46,595 bases of DNA from Verrucomicrobiota bacterium (GTDB taxonomy: Bacteria; Verrucomicrobiota; Verrucomicrobiia; Opitutales; Opitutaceae): contig JAEZGX010000031.1 of assembly GCA_023416735.1 (NCBI GenBank), positions 1 through 46,595 on the forward strand, given 5' to 3'. The number at the start of each line of letters is the position of its first letter. The first letter of the stretch is position 1. The notes under the pieces were generated by a model. That model worked only from the letters and a program-made list of their open reading frames with translations, had not been told where the DNA came from and searched no databases. The position numbers were made by a program, and so were the translations under genes. Below are positions 7,872 through 16,823 of this stretch, one piece after another.

Positions 7872-8975
7872 TCAGCGAATGGCTACTTTTTTTCCGCCCT
7901 CCGCGACGGAGCGGTAGATCGCTTCGACGACGATGGTGTCTTTCAGGCCCTCTTCGCCCGGGGCGAGCAAAGGCGTCTGGTTGATGATCGCGTTGGCATC
8001 GTCGTCCATCTGCTTTGCCTGTTGATTGGGGATCGTGGCGTCGAGCGCGGTGCCGTCGCTCGTGGTGCCTTTCACGCCGCTATACGATTGAAACGGTGCG
8101 AGCTCATACCAGCCGTTGGCGCAATCGACGTGGAGCTTGTTCATGTTCTTGCCAAAGCTCACGTCGCCGATGCCCTGCACGCCGCCGGGGAATTCGAGTT
8201 CGAAGTGCATCGTCTCCTCGACCTCGGAGTAAATCTCGGGGCGCGTGGTCGAAGCCTGAGCGCTGACGGCGATCGGCTCCATGCCGGTGCCGTAGCGAAG
8301 CGCGTTGAGCGGATAGACGCCCATGTCGCCCATGACGCCGCCACCGAGCGCCTTCTTTTGTTTCCAGTGGTTGGTGCGGCGTTCGAAATAGCCGGCTTCG
8401 GCCGTGGCGGAGACGACTTTGCCGTATTTCTGGTCGCGGGCGATTTTCATCACGGCCTGCGTATTGGGCTCGTGCTGCAGGCGATAGCCGATCGCGAGCG
8501 TCACGTTGTTGTCCTTGCAGGCGCGGATCATGTCCTCGCACTCGCGCACGGAGGGTGCCATCGGCTTTTCGCACCAGACGTGTTTGCCGGCCTTGGCGGC
8601 GCGGATCGTGTATTCGGCGTGCAGGGACGGCGGCAGCACGATGTAAACGACGTCGATGGCGGGATTGTTGGCGATCGAGTCGAAGTTCTCGTAGGTGTAA
8701 ACGTTGGCGTCGGGAATCGAATGCTTCTTCTGCCACGTTTCGATCTTGCTCGGCGTGCCGGAGACGATGCCGGCGAGGTGGCATTTCGAGGTGAGCTGCA
8801 GCGCGGGCGCGAGCAGGTCGGTGCTGTAGTAGCCGAGGCCGACGAGGGCGACGCCGAGTTTTTCTTTTTTGGCGGGAACGTTGATCGCGGCGAAACCGGT
8901 GCGGGCGAGCGCGAGTCCGGCGGTGCCGACGGCGAGGTGACCGAGGAATTTTCTGCGGGTGAGGGTGGGGTTCAT
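7872..8975 (-). CDS. Tat-exported Gfo/Idh/MocA oxidoreductase (glucose-fructose oxidoreductase type)
   Basis: A 367-aa protein with a Tat signal (LTRRKFLGHLAV, Arg7-Arg8; hydrophobic to about residue 30). The Rossmann motif VGLGYYS follows at about 45-51, the EKP motif is intact in WCEKPMAPS (about 132-140), and the C-terminal alpha/beta domain includes GVMGDMGVYPLNALRY. The EKP lysine and the downstream domain match periplasmic glucose-fructose oxidoreductase. The sugar substrate is unknown. It is a second paralogue of the dehydrogenase at 3767-4996 but is about 40 aa shorter and has a standard EKP. Confidence 0.88.
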   Translation of the reverse strand: MNPTLTRRKFLGHLAVGTAGLALARTGFAAINVPAKKEKLGVALVGLGYYSTDLLAPALQLTSKCHLAGIVSGTPSKIETWQKKHSIPDANVYTYENFDSIANNPAIDVVYIVLPPSLHAEYTIRAAKAGKHVWCEKPMAPSVRECEDMIRACKDNNVTLAIGYRLQHEPNTQAVMKIARDQKYGKVVSATAEAGYFERRTNHWKQKKALGGGVMGDMGVYPLNALRYGTGMEPIAVSAQASTTRPEIYSEVEETMHFELEFPGGVQGIGDVSFGKNMNKLHVDCANGWYELAPFQSYSGVKGTTSDGTALDATIPNQQAKQMDDDANAIINQTPLLAPGEEGLKDTIVVEAIYRSVAEGGKKVAIR

Positions 8976-9160
8976 TTTGTTTCGAGGGGTTCCGTGGATT
9001 GAGTCCGGGATCGGAACGACGTCAAAACATCCCCCGACCTTGTTGGCGGCGATGATCCGAGTGGATGCCGAGCCGGGTCATCGGCGAGACTTCAGTTCGC
9101 TCCGGACGGCAACGTGTTAACCGAAATCACGCGCGGTGGATGCCACGCGGTGAGGTCGCG

Positions 9161-10051
9161 TTATTGAAGCGGTATTCCAGCGGGAAGGGGCGCGGGTGCC
9201 ATGGGGCTTAGGCGTTCGATCGGCTCGCGGACGAGACGGCCGTGGGGGACGAGGTGGCTGGTTTCGCCGTGGCGCAGGCGCAGGACGGTGGTGCCGATCG
9301 ATTCGACCTGGCCCTCGATCGCGCCGATGCGGATGAGATCGCCAACCTTGAATTCACCGGCGACGAAATTGCGCGCGAGCAGGTTGCCGACGAGGTCGCG
9401 TGCGCAGAAGGCGAACAACATACCGGTGGCAATGAAACCGAGCGCGATCACGGCGAGTCCGACGAGCAAGGTCTGTCGCGAAGCGAGCCCGAGATAATCG
9501 AGCGATACGATGGCGGTCAGGACGATGCCGCCGATGCGCACCAAGGCGCCGATCAACTCGTGGAACGGAACGCCCGCGAGGCGCGCGGCGCGTCCGAGCA
9601 GTCCGCCGATCCAGCGCGAGAGCCACACTCCGAGTGCGAGCAGGAGCACGACCACCAGGATCTTCGGGATGAAACCGGCCACATCGGTCAGCAGCCGGCT
9701 GCCGGCTTCGAGGTTCATGCGTTCGAAGGCCATGACCAGGGCCGTGTAGAAGATCACGATGTAAACGAGCCATCCGGCCATCGCGGAAGGCGCCATCTTG
9801 ATTTCACGATCCTGCAAGTAGCGGCGGCCGCCGGTGCGTTCGGCGACGACGTCGAGGCCGAGTGCGCGTAGCAGTTTTGTCACTACATTGCGGCCGATCG
9901 CGGCCATGAGCCAGCCGAGCAGCAGCACCAGCAGGCCGGAAAGAAAACCGGGTGCGTAGAGCCAGACGGTTTCGCGGGTCCAGTTGAGGATCAGACCGAT
10001 CATCTCGCCGACCGTCTGTCCAATCTCGTTCCACAGGCTCACTGATTCCAT
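9161..10051 (-). CDS. MscS-family mechanosensitive channel protein
   Basis: A 296-aa membrane protein. Transmembrane segments at about 30-52, 85-105, 123-145, 162-182 and 190-215 lead into the conserved MscS beta-domain start (FCARDLVGNLLARNFVAGEFKVGD written in parts: FCARDLVGNL, then FKVGDLIRIGAIEGQV). MscS channels release solutes on osmotic downshock. The C-terminal vestibule is short. The ATG at 10051 overlaps the 3' end of the MFS gene by 13 bases and is preceded by GGAAAGGAC within that gene, indicating translational coupling. Confidence 0.85.
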   Translation of the reverse strand: MESVSLWNEIGQTVGEMIGLILNWTRETVWLYAPGFLSGLLVLLLGWLMAAIGRNVVTKLLRALGLDVVAERTGGRRYLQDREIKMAPSAMAGWLVYIVIFYTALVMAFERMNLEAGSRLLTDVAGFIPKILVVVLLLALGVWLSRWIGGLLGRAARLAGVPFHELIGALVRIGGIVLTAIVSLDYLGLASRQTLLVGLAVIALGFIATGMLFAFCARDLVGNLLARNFVAGEFKVGDLIRIGAIEGQVESIGTTVLRLRHGETSHLVPHGRLVREPIERLSPMAPAPLPAGIPLQ

Positions 10052-11583
10052 AATTCGTCCTTTCCGGTGAGGGTTCTGAAGGCGCGGAGGGGGCGCTCGA
10101 GCGGCTTTTCGAGCCGTTCGAGCCACGCGGCGATCGCGCGTTCGGAGCGGTCGGCCCAGTCGTCGGTGTGCCGATCCAGCGTGCGCAGGAAGCCGGTGGT
10201 CCTGCCGGCTTTGACGGTCACAAAATCGGTGGCGCTCGCGAGGCCGGTTTGCGGATCGAGGTCGTTGCGGAGCTGCATGATGACGGCGCCCGGTGCGACC
10301 GATCCGACTTCGTGCACGCGAATGATCGCGAAAAGCACGAGCAGTTGCAGCAATCCGGAGAACAGGAACAGCAGGTGAAGGTTGGTGAGGCGAAACTCAC
10401 CGGCGGCCCAGGCGAAATCCTTCATCAACTCGAGCAGCCAGCCGCCGGTGATCGGGGCGATGGCCACGGCGAGACCGATAGCGGCGTTGAAGACCGCGAT
10501 GTAAACGGAGCGTCCGGACTCCGGGGCGAGTTTGATGAGGATGTTGATCTGCGCGAGCGTGAGCGCGCAGTAGAAGACGCCGGACAAAACGTGCGCGAGA
10601 ACGAGCGGCCAGTAGTAGCCCGCGGGCTGGGCGATGACCCACACGAGAGGGATGAGCGCGTGCGCGGCACCGGCGACGATCATCACCGGCTTGTTGCCCA
10701 TCTGGTCCGAGATGGGGCCCCAGATGCGCAGCATGAAAAGCGAGGCAATGGTCGCGAACGTGATGAACCAAGTGATCGTGGCGAAATCCACGCTCAACTC
10801 CTCGATCATGTAGACGGAGTAGAACGGTCCCGCGAGTTGCGTCACAAACATGAACGCGCCCACATAGATCACGAGACTCAGAAAATTCCGGTCGCGAAAC
10901 GGACCGGCGAAGGTTTGCAAACGGAAAGGTGGCCGATCGTCTTGCCGGTGATCTTTGGGATCGGGCACGGCGATCAAGAACCACGCGGACACGAGGCCCA
11001 ATGCCAGGCCGACGGCGAAGAGAATGATGTAGCCCCACGGATCCTGCTTTCCGTTTTGCTGCTCCCACGCGTTAAGGAACGCGCCGCCGGCGAGGACGAC
11101 GACCATGCCGGCGGCAGCGCAGACCATGTTGCGGCGACCGAGGTAGGAACCGCGGATGTTCGACGGGATCACATCGCTCATCCATTCCAGCCAGGCCACG
11201 CCGCTTACGGCGCCGAGCAAACAGGACAAGCCGACCATGAGCACCAGCAGCCACACGCGCATGTCGCTCCACGCATCGAACATCGCGAGCGGCAGCAGGA
11301 TGACGGGAATCCACATCAACCGTCCGGCGATCACCGCGACGATGCACAACAACCGGCGGCGACCGAACATCTCGATGAAGACGGAACCGAAGAGCTGGGC
11401 GAGATTGGCAGAGACGGGAAGGGCGGCGAGAATGCCCACCTGCACGGTGGTGGCTCCGAGGACGTTCAACGCGAAGCCGACGAGAAAAATTCCTCCCGCG
11501 AGCGACGCCATGATGGTCGCGAGTGCGCCATCGATGGTGGACATGCGCAGCGCTCGCGCGGTTTGCGTTTCGGACAACCCCAT
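10039..11583 (-). CDS. MFS transporter
   Basis: A 514-aa major facilitator with 12 predicted transmembrane helices in two halves, including the loop-2/3-like EMFGRRRLL and a second-half loop ISDQMGNKPVM. A hydrophilic C-terminal tail of about 80 residues (from about 435) follows the last helix. Substrate cannot be told. First gene of a two-gene unit with the overlapping MscS-like gene. Upstream it faces the ThuA-like gene across 160 bases containing repeated TGTCA motifs. Confidence 0.82.
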   Translation of the reverse strand: MGLSETQTARALRMSTIDGALATIMASLAGGIFLVGFALNVLGATTVQVGILAALPVSANLAQLFGSVFIEMFGRRRLLCIVAVIAGRLMWIPVILLPLAMFDAWSDMRVWLLVLMVGLSCLLGAVSGVAWLEWMSDVIPSNIRGSYLGRRNMVCAAAGMVVVLAGGAFLNAWEQQNGKQDPWGYIILFAVGLALGLVSAWFLIAVPDPKDHRQDDRPPFRLQTFAGPFRDRNFLSLVIYVGAFMFVTQLAGPFYSVYMIEELSVDFATITWFITFATIASLFMLRIWGPISDQMGNKPVMIVAGAAHALIPLVWVIAQPAGYYWPLVLAHVLSGVFYCALTLAQINILIKLAPESGRSVYIAVFNAAIGLAVAIAPITGGWLLELMKDFAWAAGEFRLTNLHLLFLFSGLLQLLVLFAIIRVHEVGSVAPGAVIMQLRNDLDPQTGLASATDFVTVKAGRTTGFLRTLDRHTDDWADRSERAIAAWLERLEKPLERPLRAFRTLTGKDELWNQ

Positions 11584-11601
11584 CGGGGCACCTTAACGCA
11601 C

Positions 11602-11642
11602 CTGTCAACCCCCGTCAGGACGAGGCTGTCAGAGATGTCAGG
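11602..11642. promoter_or_regulatory. Candidate operator: two direct CTGTCA-N-GTCAGG units
   Basis: CTGTCA-N6-GTCAGG (11602-11619) and CTGTCA-N5-GTCAGG (11626-11642) repeat in the same orientation 24 bases apart, in the gap between the divergent MFS and ThuA-like genes. Spacing of about two helical turns would suit a regulator binding one DNA face. No matching regulator gene lies nearby. Confidence 0.3.
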
Positions 11643-11744
11643 AAAAATCTCCGGTGCAGGAGCACGATATCGAACTGTGTGGATTCCAGCGCGTCACGAG
11701 GCGGTTGCGTTCGCGGCTCCCGGCAGGTTCTTTCGACGCACCCC

Positions 11745-12662
11745 ATGCGCTTCTTCCTTTCTCTTCTCGGACTTTGTTTCGCGTTAACGAACAGCGGCTC
11801 GGCGTCGGAATCGCCGCCGATCCGGGTGCTGATTGTCGATGGCTGCAGCAATCATGACTGGCAGCTGACGACGCGGAGCATTCGGGCGATTATCGAGCCG
11901 ACGAAATTGTTTGCGGTCGAGGTGTCGACTTCGCCGCCGACGGCGGATGCGCCGGGATGGGACGCGTGGCGGCCGAAATTCCGCGATTATGATGTGGTGA
12001 TTCAGACGTATAACGATCTCGGCGGCGGAGCGCCCTGGCCGCAGGCGGTGCGCGAGGAGCTGGAGGCGTTCGTGCGTGAAGGCGGAGGGCTTTATGTGTG
12101 GCACGCGGGGAACAATGCGTTTGCGGACTGGCCGGCTTACAACCGCATGATCGGACTTGGTTGGCGGAAGAAGCATCAAGGCGATGCGTTGCAGGTGAGC
12201 GAGGACGGGAAAGTTATTCGCATCCCGACCGGCGAAGGGCTCGACACCAATCACGGCAAACGCTTCGACGCAGTGATTCACCGGCTCGGCGATCATCCGA
12301 TTCATCGCGGGATGCCGCGGGTGTGGAAGTCGGCGGACATCGAGGTGTATTATTTTGCGCGCGGCCCGGCCGAAGAGGTGGAAGTGATCTCGTATGCGAA
12401 CGACATCGTGCACACGAAGTTGAACTGGCCGATCGAGTGGACGGTGAGGTTTGGCGAAGGACGCGTTTATACGTCGACGTTCGGGCATGTGTGGAGAGGC
12501 GATGTGCAGCCGGTGACGGTGCGCGATGCGGGCGTGCAAACGCTGCTCGTGCGCGCGCTGCAATGGCTGGCGAAACGCGAGGTCACGTTTCCGGTGCCGG
12601 AGGATTTTCCGACGGCGACGACGACATCGGTGCGAGCGGAGCTGGTGTTGCCCGCGGAGTAG
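11745..12662 (+). CDS. Secreted ThuA-like (trehalose utilisation) domain protein
   Basis: A 305-aa protein: signal peptide (MRFFLSLLGLCFALTNSGSA, about 1-20) then a ThuA domain (PF06283, glutamine-amidotransferase-like fold). Signatures: VLIVDGCSNHDW at the start, YDVVIQTYNDLG, the elbow GGGLYVWHAGNNAF, and the terminal GRVYTSTFGHVWRGD. ThuA-like proteins accompany Gfo/Idh-type oxidation of disaccharides to 3-keto sugars. The ATG at 11745 gives a clean signal peptide, whereas a longer open frame upstream does not. Confidence 0.85.
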   Translation: MRFFLSLLGLCFALTNSGSASESPPIRVLIVDGCSNHDWQLTTRSIRAIIEPTKLFAVEVSTSPPTADAPGWDAWRPKFRDYDVVIQTYNDLGGGAPWPQAVREELEAFVREGGGLYVWHAGNNAFADWPAYNRMIGLGWRKKHQGDALQVSEDGKVIRIPTGEGLDTNHGKRFDAVIHRLGDHPIHRGMPRVWKSADIEVYYFARGPAEEVEVISYANDIVHTKLNWPIEWTVRFGEGRVYTSTFGHVWRGDVQPVTVRDAGVQTLLVRALQWLAKREVTFPVPEDFPTATTTSVRAELVLPAE

Positions 12663-12909
12663 CGCGGAGAGCGGCAGGGTGCGAACGCGCCGGCGTCCGC
12701 GTTTTCCCCTTCTCATGCGTCGGTCGGGAAATGGCCTGACGGACACCCGCACGCGGGCGGGTTAACGTAGCGGAGCAGCGCGAGAGTGATTCTCCGTTGT
12801 GCATCCACTCGCGTGAACGATCCGATCCTTCCTCCGAACGAACGCTGGCGTGCGGCCGCCCCGGCGGGTGCGTGCTGAAATCGGAGAACACCGCAACCTA
12901 GGACAGCCC

Positions 12910-13575
12910 ATGCAAAACCTCGGAAATTCGAACGACGGACCCGGAGATTGGGATCTAACACGGCGTAAATTCGTAATTGCAGGGACGACCGCGGTCGCGA
13001 TGTCGGCGCTGCCGCGCATCGGTTTCGGTCAGTCGTTGGCAGACGCTGAGCTGCTGGAGCCGGTCCTCACGAAAGTGTCGTTTCAGGTAAATGGTAAGCC
13101 CTGCGAACTCGAACTCGACACCCGGACCACGCTCCTCGATGCGCTGCGGGAGCATCTGCATCTCTCGGGCACCAAGAAAGGCTGCGATCACGGCCAGTGC
13201 GGCGCGTGCACGGTGATTGCCGGCGACCGGCGGATCAACTCGTGCCTGTCGCTCGCGGTGATGCACGAAGGTGACGAGATCACGACGATCGAAGGATTGG
13301 GGACGCCGGAAAACCTGCATCCGATGCAGGCGGCCTTCGTAAAGTGCGACGGATACCAATGCGGTTATTGCACGCCGGGCCAGATCTGTTCCGCCGTGGC
13401 GATGCTCGCCGAAATCAAAGCCGGCGTTCCGAGTCACGTGACCCGCGATCTCAATGCGCGGCCGCAACTCACCGCGGAGGAACTGCGCGAGCGGATGAGC
13501 GGCAATATTTGTCGGTGCGGCGCGTATTCGAACATCGCCGAAGCGATCACGGATGTTGCGGGGAGGACTGCATGA
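12910..13575 (+). CDS. paoA: Periplasmic aldehyde oxidoreductase, [2Fe-2S] subunit
   Basis: A 221-aa iron-sulfur subunit of the xanthine-oxidase family. It carries a Tat signal (LTRRKFVIAGTT, Arg18-Arg19), as PaoA does. The plant-type [2Fe-2S] cysteines are Cys92, 97, 100 and 112 (GCDHGQCGACT...SC). The second cluster uses Cys151, 154, 201 and 203 (CGYCTPG...CRCG). It passes electrons from the molybdenum site to FAD. The stop overlaps the next start by ATGA. The ATG at 12910 is chosen over an upstream in-frame start because it places the twin arginines near the N-terminus. Confidence 0.9.
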   Translation: MQNLGNSNDGPGDWDLTRRKFVIAGTTAVAMSALPRIGFGQSLADAELLEPVLTKVSFQVNGKPCELELDTRTTLLDALREHLHLSGTKKGCDHGQCGACTVIAGDRRINSCLSLAVMHEGDEITTIEGLGTPENLHPMQAAFVKCDGYQCGYCTPGQICSAVAMLAEIKAGVPSHVTRDLNARPQLTAEELRERMSGNICRCGAYSNIAEAITDVAGRTA

Positions 13576-14528
13576 AACCCTTCACCTACGAACGCGCGCG
13601 TTCGCCGGCTGAGGCTGCAACGGCGGCGGCGCGTCGGCCCGGAGCCAAGTTCATCGCGGGCGGAACGAATTTGCTCGATCTGATGAAACTCGAAATCGAG
13701 ACGCCGGCGCATCTGATCGATGTGAACGGACTCGCGCTCGATACGATCGAGGCGACCCCGGAAGGCGGACTGCGGGTTGGCGCGCTGGTGCGCAACACGG
13801 ATCTCGCGGCGGATGAACGCGTGCGGCGCGATTACGGCGTGCTCGCGCGCGCGTTGCTGGCGGGGGCGTCGGGCCAGTTGCGCAACAAGGCGACGACCGC
13901 CGGAAATCTCCTGCAGCGGACGCGGTGTCCTTATTTTTACGATACGAACCAGCCGTGCAACAAACGCCAGCCGGGGAGCGGTTGCGCGGCGCTGGAAGGC
14001 TACAGTCGGCAACTCGCAATTGTCGGGGGGAGTGACGCCTGCATCGCGACGCATCCGAGCGACATGGCGGTTGCGCTGCGCGTGTTGGATGCGGTGGTTG
14101 AAACGGTGCGGCGGGACGGGGCGACGCGGCGGATTCCGCTGTCCGAGTTTTACCGGCTCCCCGGCGACACGCCGCACATCGAGACGACATTGCAGCCGGG
14201 GGAGTTGATCACGGCTGTCGTCCTGCCGAAGCCGGTAGGAGGGAAGCAGATTTATTACAAGGTGCGCGACCGGGCCTCGTATGCGTTCGCGCTCGTATCG
14301 GTCGCGGCGGTGGTGCAGCCGGACGGCGGCGGCCGGGTGGCGCTCGGCGGCGTGGCGCACCAACCGTGGCGGATTGAAGCGGCGGAAGGAGAAATGCCGC
14401 GCGGGGCGAAAGCGGTGGTGTCGCGCTTGCTGGCGGATGCGCGGCCGACCGACGACAATGCGTTCAAGGTGCCGCTCGTGGAGCGGACGCTCGCGGCGGT
14501 GTTGATGGAAGCGAGGGCGGTCTCATGA
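13572..14528 (+). CDS. paoB: Aldehyde oxidoreductase, FAD-binding subunit with extra Cys cluster
   Basis: A 318-aa FAD subunit. The FAD-binding loop is AGGTNLLDLM (29-38) and GNLLQRTRC follows at 111-119. An insert with four cysteines (Cys119, 129, 138 and 157; RTRCPYFY, PCNKR, GCAALEG, ACIATHPSD) matches the segment that holds an additional [4Fe-4S] cluster in E. coli PaoB. This separates it from ordinary XDH FAD subunits. It overlaps paoA and paoC by ATGA, so the three subunits are likely made in step. Confidence 0.88.
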   Translation: MKPFTYERARSPAEAATAAARRPGAKFIAGGTNLLDLMKLEIETPAHLIDVNGLALDTIEATPEGGLRVGALVRNTDLAADERVRRDYGVLARALLAGASGQLRNKATTAGNLLQRTRCPYFYDTNQPCNKRQPGSGCAALEGYSRQLAIVGGSDACIATHPSDMAVALRVLDAVVETVRRDGATRRIPLSEFYRLPGDTPHIETTLQPGELITAVVLPKPVGGKQIYYKVRDRASYAFALVSVAAVVQPDGGGRVALGGVAHQPWRIEAAEGEMPRGAKAVVSRLLADARPTDDNAFKVPLVERTLAAVLMEARAVS

Positions 14529-16789
14529 AATTCGATACACCGGCGACGACGAACCCGATCGACCAATTGAAGGTGATCGGAAAACCGACCGATCGCATCG
14601 ACGGTCCGCGCAAGACGACGGGCACGGCCCGTTATGCGTATGAGCACCACGATGTCGCGCCCAAGGCGGCGTATGGTCACGTGATCGGTTCGGCGATCGC
14701 GAAAGGGCGCATCACGTCCATGGATACGCGCGAGGCGAAGCGGGCGCCGGGCGTGCTCGCGATCGTGACGGCAGAGAACGCGGGAAAACTCGAGAAAGGG
14801 GATTTCAACACGGCCAAGCTGCTCGGCGGTCCGGAAATTCAGCATTACCATCAGGCGATCGCCGTGGTGGTGGCGGAAACCTTCGAACAAGCGCAGGCAG
14901 CGGCGCAGCTGGTGCGCGTGAAATACGAGCGGGCCGACGGTGCGTTCGACCTCGCGGCGCGGAAGGATTCGGGCAAGAAACCGGAAGCGGGTTTCGGCGG
15001 TCCGGCGGATAGCGCGGTCGGCGATTTTGCGGCGGCGTTCGCGGCGGCGCCGGTGCAACTGGACGCAACCTACACGACACCCGATCAGTCGCACGCGATG
15101 ATGGAGCCACATGCGTCGGTGGCTGCGTGGGAAGGCGAGAAGCTCACGGTTTGGACCTCGAATCAGATGATTGCCTGGGGCGTAGGCGATCTGGCCAAGA
15201 CCTTGGGAATTCCAAAGGAGAACGTGAGGATGGTTTCGCCGTATATCGGCGGAGGATTTGGCGGAAAACTGTTCCTACGGGCTGACGTGGTGATGGCGGC
15301 ACTCGGCGCGCGGGCGGCGCGAAGGCCGGTGAAAGTGGCGCTGACGCGACCGTTGATCCCCAACAACACGACCCATCGACCTGCGACGATCCAACGTATC
15401 CGTCTCGGTGCTACGAAGGATGGAAAGTTGACCGCGATAGCGCATGAGAGCTGGTCGGGAGATTTGCCGGACGGGCAGCCCGAGACAGCGGTGAGCCAGA
15501 CGCGGCTGCTTTATGCGGGAGAGAATCGGCTGACCGCGATGCGACTCGCGGTCCTCGATTTGCCGGAAGGCAATGCGATGCGCGCGCCGGGCGAAGCGCC
15601 CGGAATGATGGCGTTGGAAATCGCAATGGACGAGATGGCGGAGAAACTCGGGCTCGATCCGATCGAGTTTCGCGTTCGCAACGACACGCAAGTCGTGCCC
15701 GACAATCCGCCGCAGCCGGAATCGACGGATCCGCAGTCGAAGAAACAGGAGGAGGAGAATAATCCGCATCCCCCTTTTTCGCAGCGACGGCTTACCGAGT
15801 GTTTCCGGTTGGGCGCGGAGCGGTTTGGCTGGAACAAGCGTAATGCGGTTCCGGGGCAAACGCGCGAAGGACGATGGCTGATTGGAGTCGGAGTCGCGGC
15901 GGCGTTTCGCAACAACCTCCTGACGAAATCAGCCGCGCGTGTGCGGTTGGACTCGCGCGGCGTTGTGACGGTCGAAACCGACATGACCGACATCGGCACG
16001 GGCAGCTATACGATCATCGGCCAGACAGCGGCCGAGATGATGGGCGTGCCGCTGGAGCGCGTCGTCGTGTTGCTGGGGGATTCGCGTTTTCCGGTTTCGT
16101 GTGGTTCGGGCGGGCAGTGGGGCGCCAATAATTCCACATCGGGAGTGTATGCAGCGTGCGTGAAGTTGCGGGAGGCGGTGGCACAGACACTGGGATTCAA
16201 CGTGGCCGACACCGACTTCGCGGAGGGCGAGGTGAGATCGGGCGGGCGCAGCGGGTCGTTGGCGCAGGCGGCTCGAGAGCGCGAGTTGGTGGGCGAGGAC
16301 GCGATCGAATACGGCGACCTGGACAAGAAATACCAGCAGTCGACCTTTGGTGCACACTTCGTCGAGGTCGGGGTCGATGCTGCGACCGGCGAGACGCGCA
16401 TTCGGCGCATGCTTGCGGTGTGCGCGGCGGGGCGGATCCTCAATCCGAAGTCGGCGCGAAGCCAGGTGATTGGCGCGATGACGATGGGTGCAGGCGCGGC
16501 GTTGATGGAGGAGCTCGTTGTGGACAAACGGGCGGGCTTTTTCGTGAACCACGACCTGGCGAGCTACGAGGTGCCGGTGCACGCGGATATACCGCATCAA
16601 GAAGTGATCTTTCTCGACGAAACGGATCCGATCTCGTCGCCGATGAAGGCGAAAGGCGTGGGCGAACTCGGCATCTGCGGCGTCGGTGCGGCGGTCGCGA
16701 ATGCGATTTATCACGCGACCGGGGTGCGCGTGCGCGATTATCCAATCACGCTCGACAAGCTGATTGCGCGATTGCCGGCGGTGGGCTGA
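14525..16789 (+). CDS. paoC: Aldehyde oxidoreductase, molybdopterin-binding subunit
   Basis: A 754-aa large subunit: aldehyde oxidase hammerhead domain (about 30-140), then two Mo-cofactor-binding domains. Motifs include GGGFGGK (about 242-248), MRAPGEAPG, and the C-terminal KGVGELGICG whose Glu is the catalytic base in this family. The active-site loop GEAPG resembles aldehyde oxidoreductases of the PaoC group. A charged insert rich in Pro/Glu/Lys (about 395-420) is longer than usual. No XdhC/PaoD-type cofactor-insertion chaperone gene follows; the next gene is on the other strand. Confidence 0.9.
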   Translation: MKFDTPATTNPIDQLKVIGKPTDRIDGPRKTTGTARYAYEHHDVAPKAAYGHVIGSAIAKGRITSMDTREAKRAPGVLAIVTAENAGKLEKGDFNTAKLLGGPEIQHYHQAIAVVVAETFEQAQAAAQLVRVKYERADGAFDLAARKDSGKKPEAGFGGPADSAVGDFAAAFAAAPVQLDATYTTPDQSHAMMEPHASVAAWEGEKLTVWTSNQMIAWGVGDLAKTLGIPKENVRMVSPYIGGGFGGKLFLRADVVMAALGARAARRPVKVALTRPLIPNNTTHRPATIQRIRLGATKDGKLTAIAHESWSGDLPDGQPETAVSQTRLLYAGENRLTAMRLAVLDLPEGNAMRAPGEAPGMMALEIAMDEMAEKLGLDPIEFRVRNDTQVVPDNPPQPESTDPQSKKQEEENNPHPPFSQRRLTECFRLGAERFGWNKRNAVPGQTREGRWLIGVGVAAAFRNNLLTKSAARVRLDSRGVVTVETDMTDIGTGSYTIIGQTAAEMMGVPLERVVVLLGDSRFPVSCGSGGQWGANNSTSGVYAACVKLREAVAQTLGFNVADTDFAEGEVRSGGRSGSLAQAARERELVGEDAIEYGDLDKKYQQSTFGAHFVEVGVDAATGETRIRRMLAVCAAGRILNPKSARSQVIGAMTMGAGAALMEELVVDKRAGFFVNHDLASYEVPVHADIPHQEVIFLDETDPISSPMKAKGVGELGICGVGAAVANAIYHATGVRVRDYPITLDKLIARLPAVG

Positions 16790-16823
16790 GGCGGAGTTTG
16801 CCGGGAGGGATTAGGTTGACCGA

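Noticed and set aside
10168..11787. Long + strand open frame opposite the MFS gene
   Set aside because: Arg/Glu/Asp/His-rich with no domain; it spans the promoter region and the start of another gene, as shadows do.
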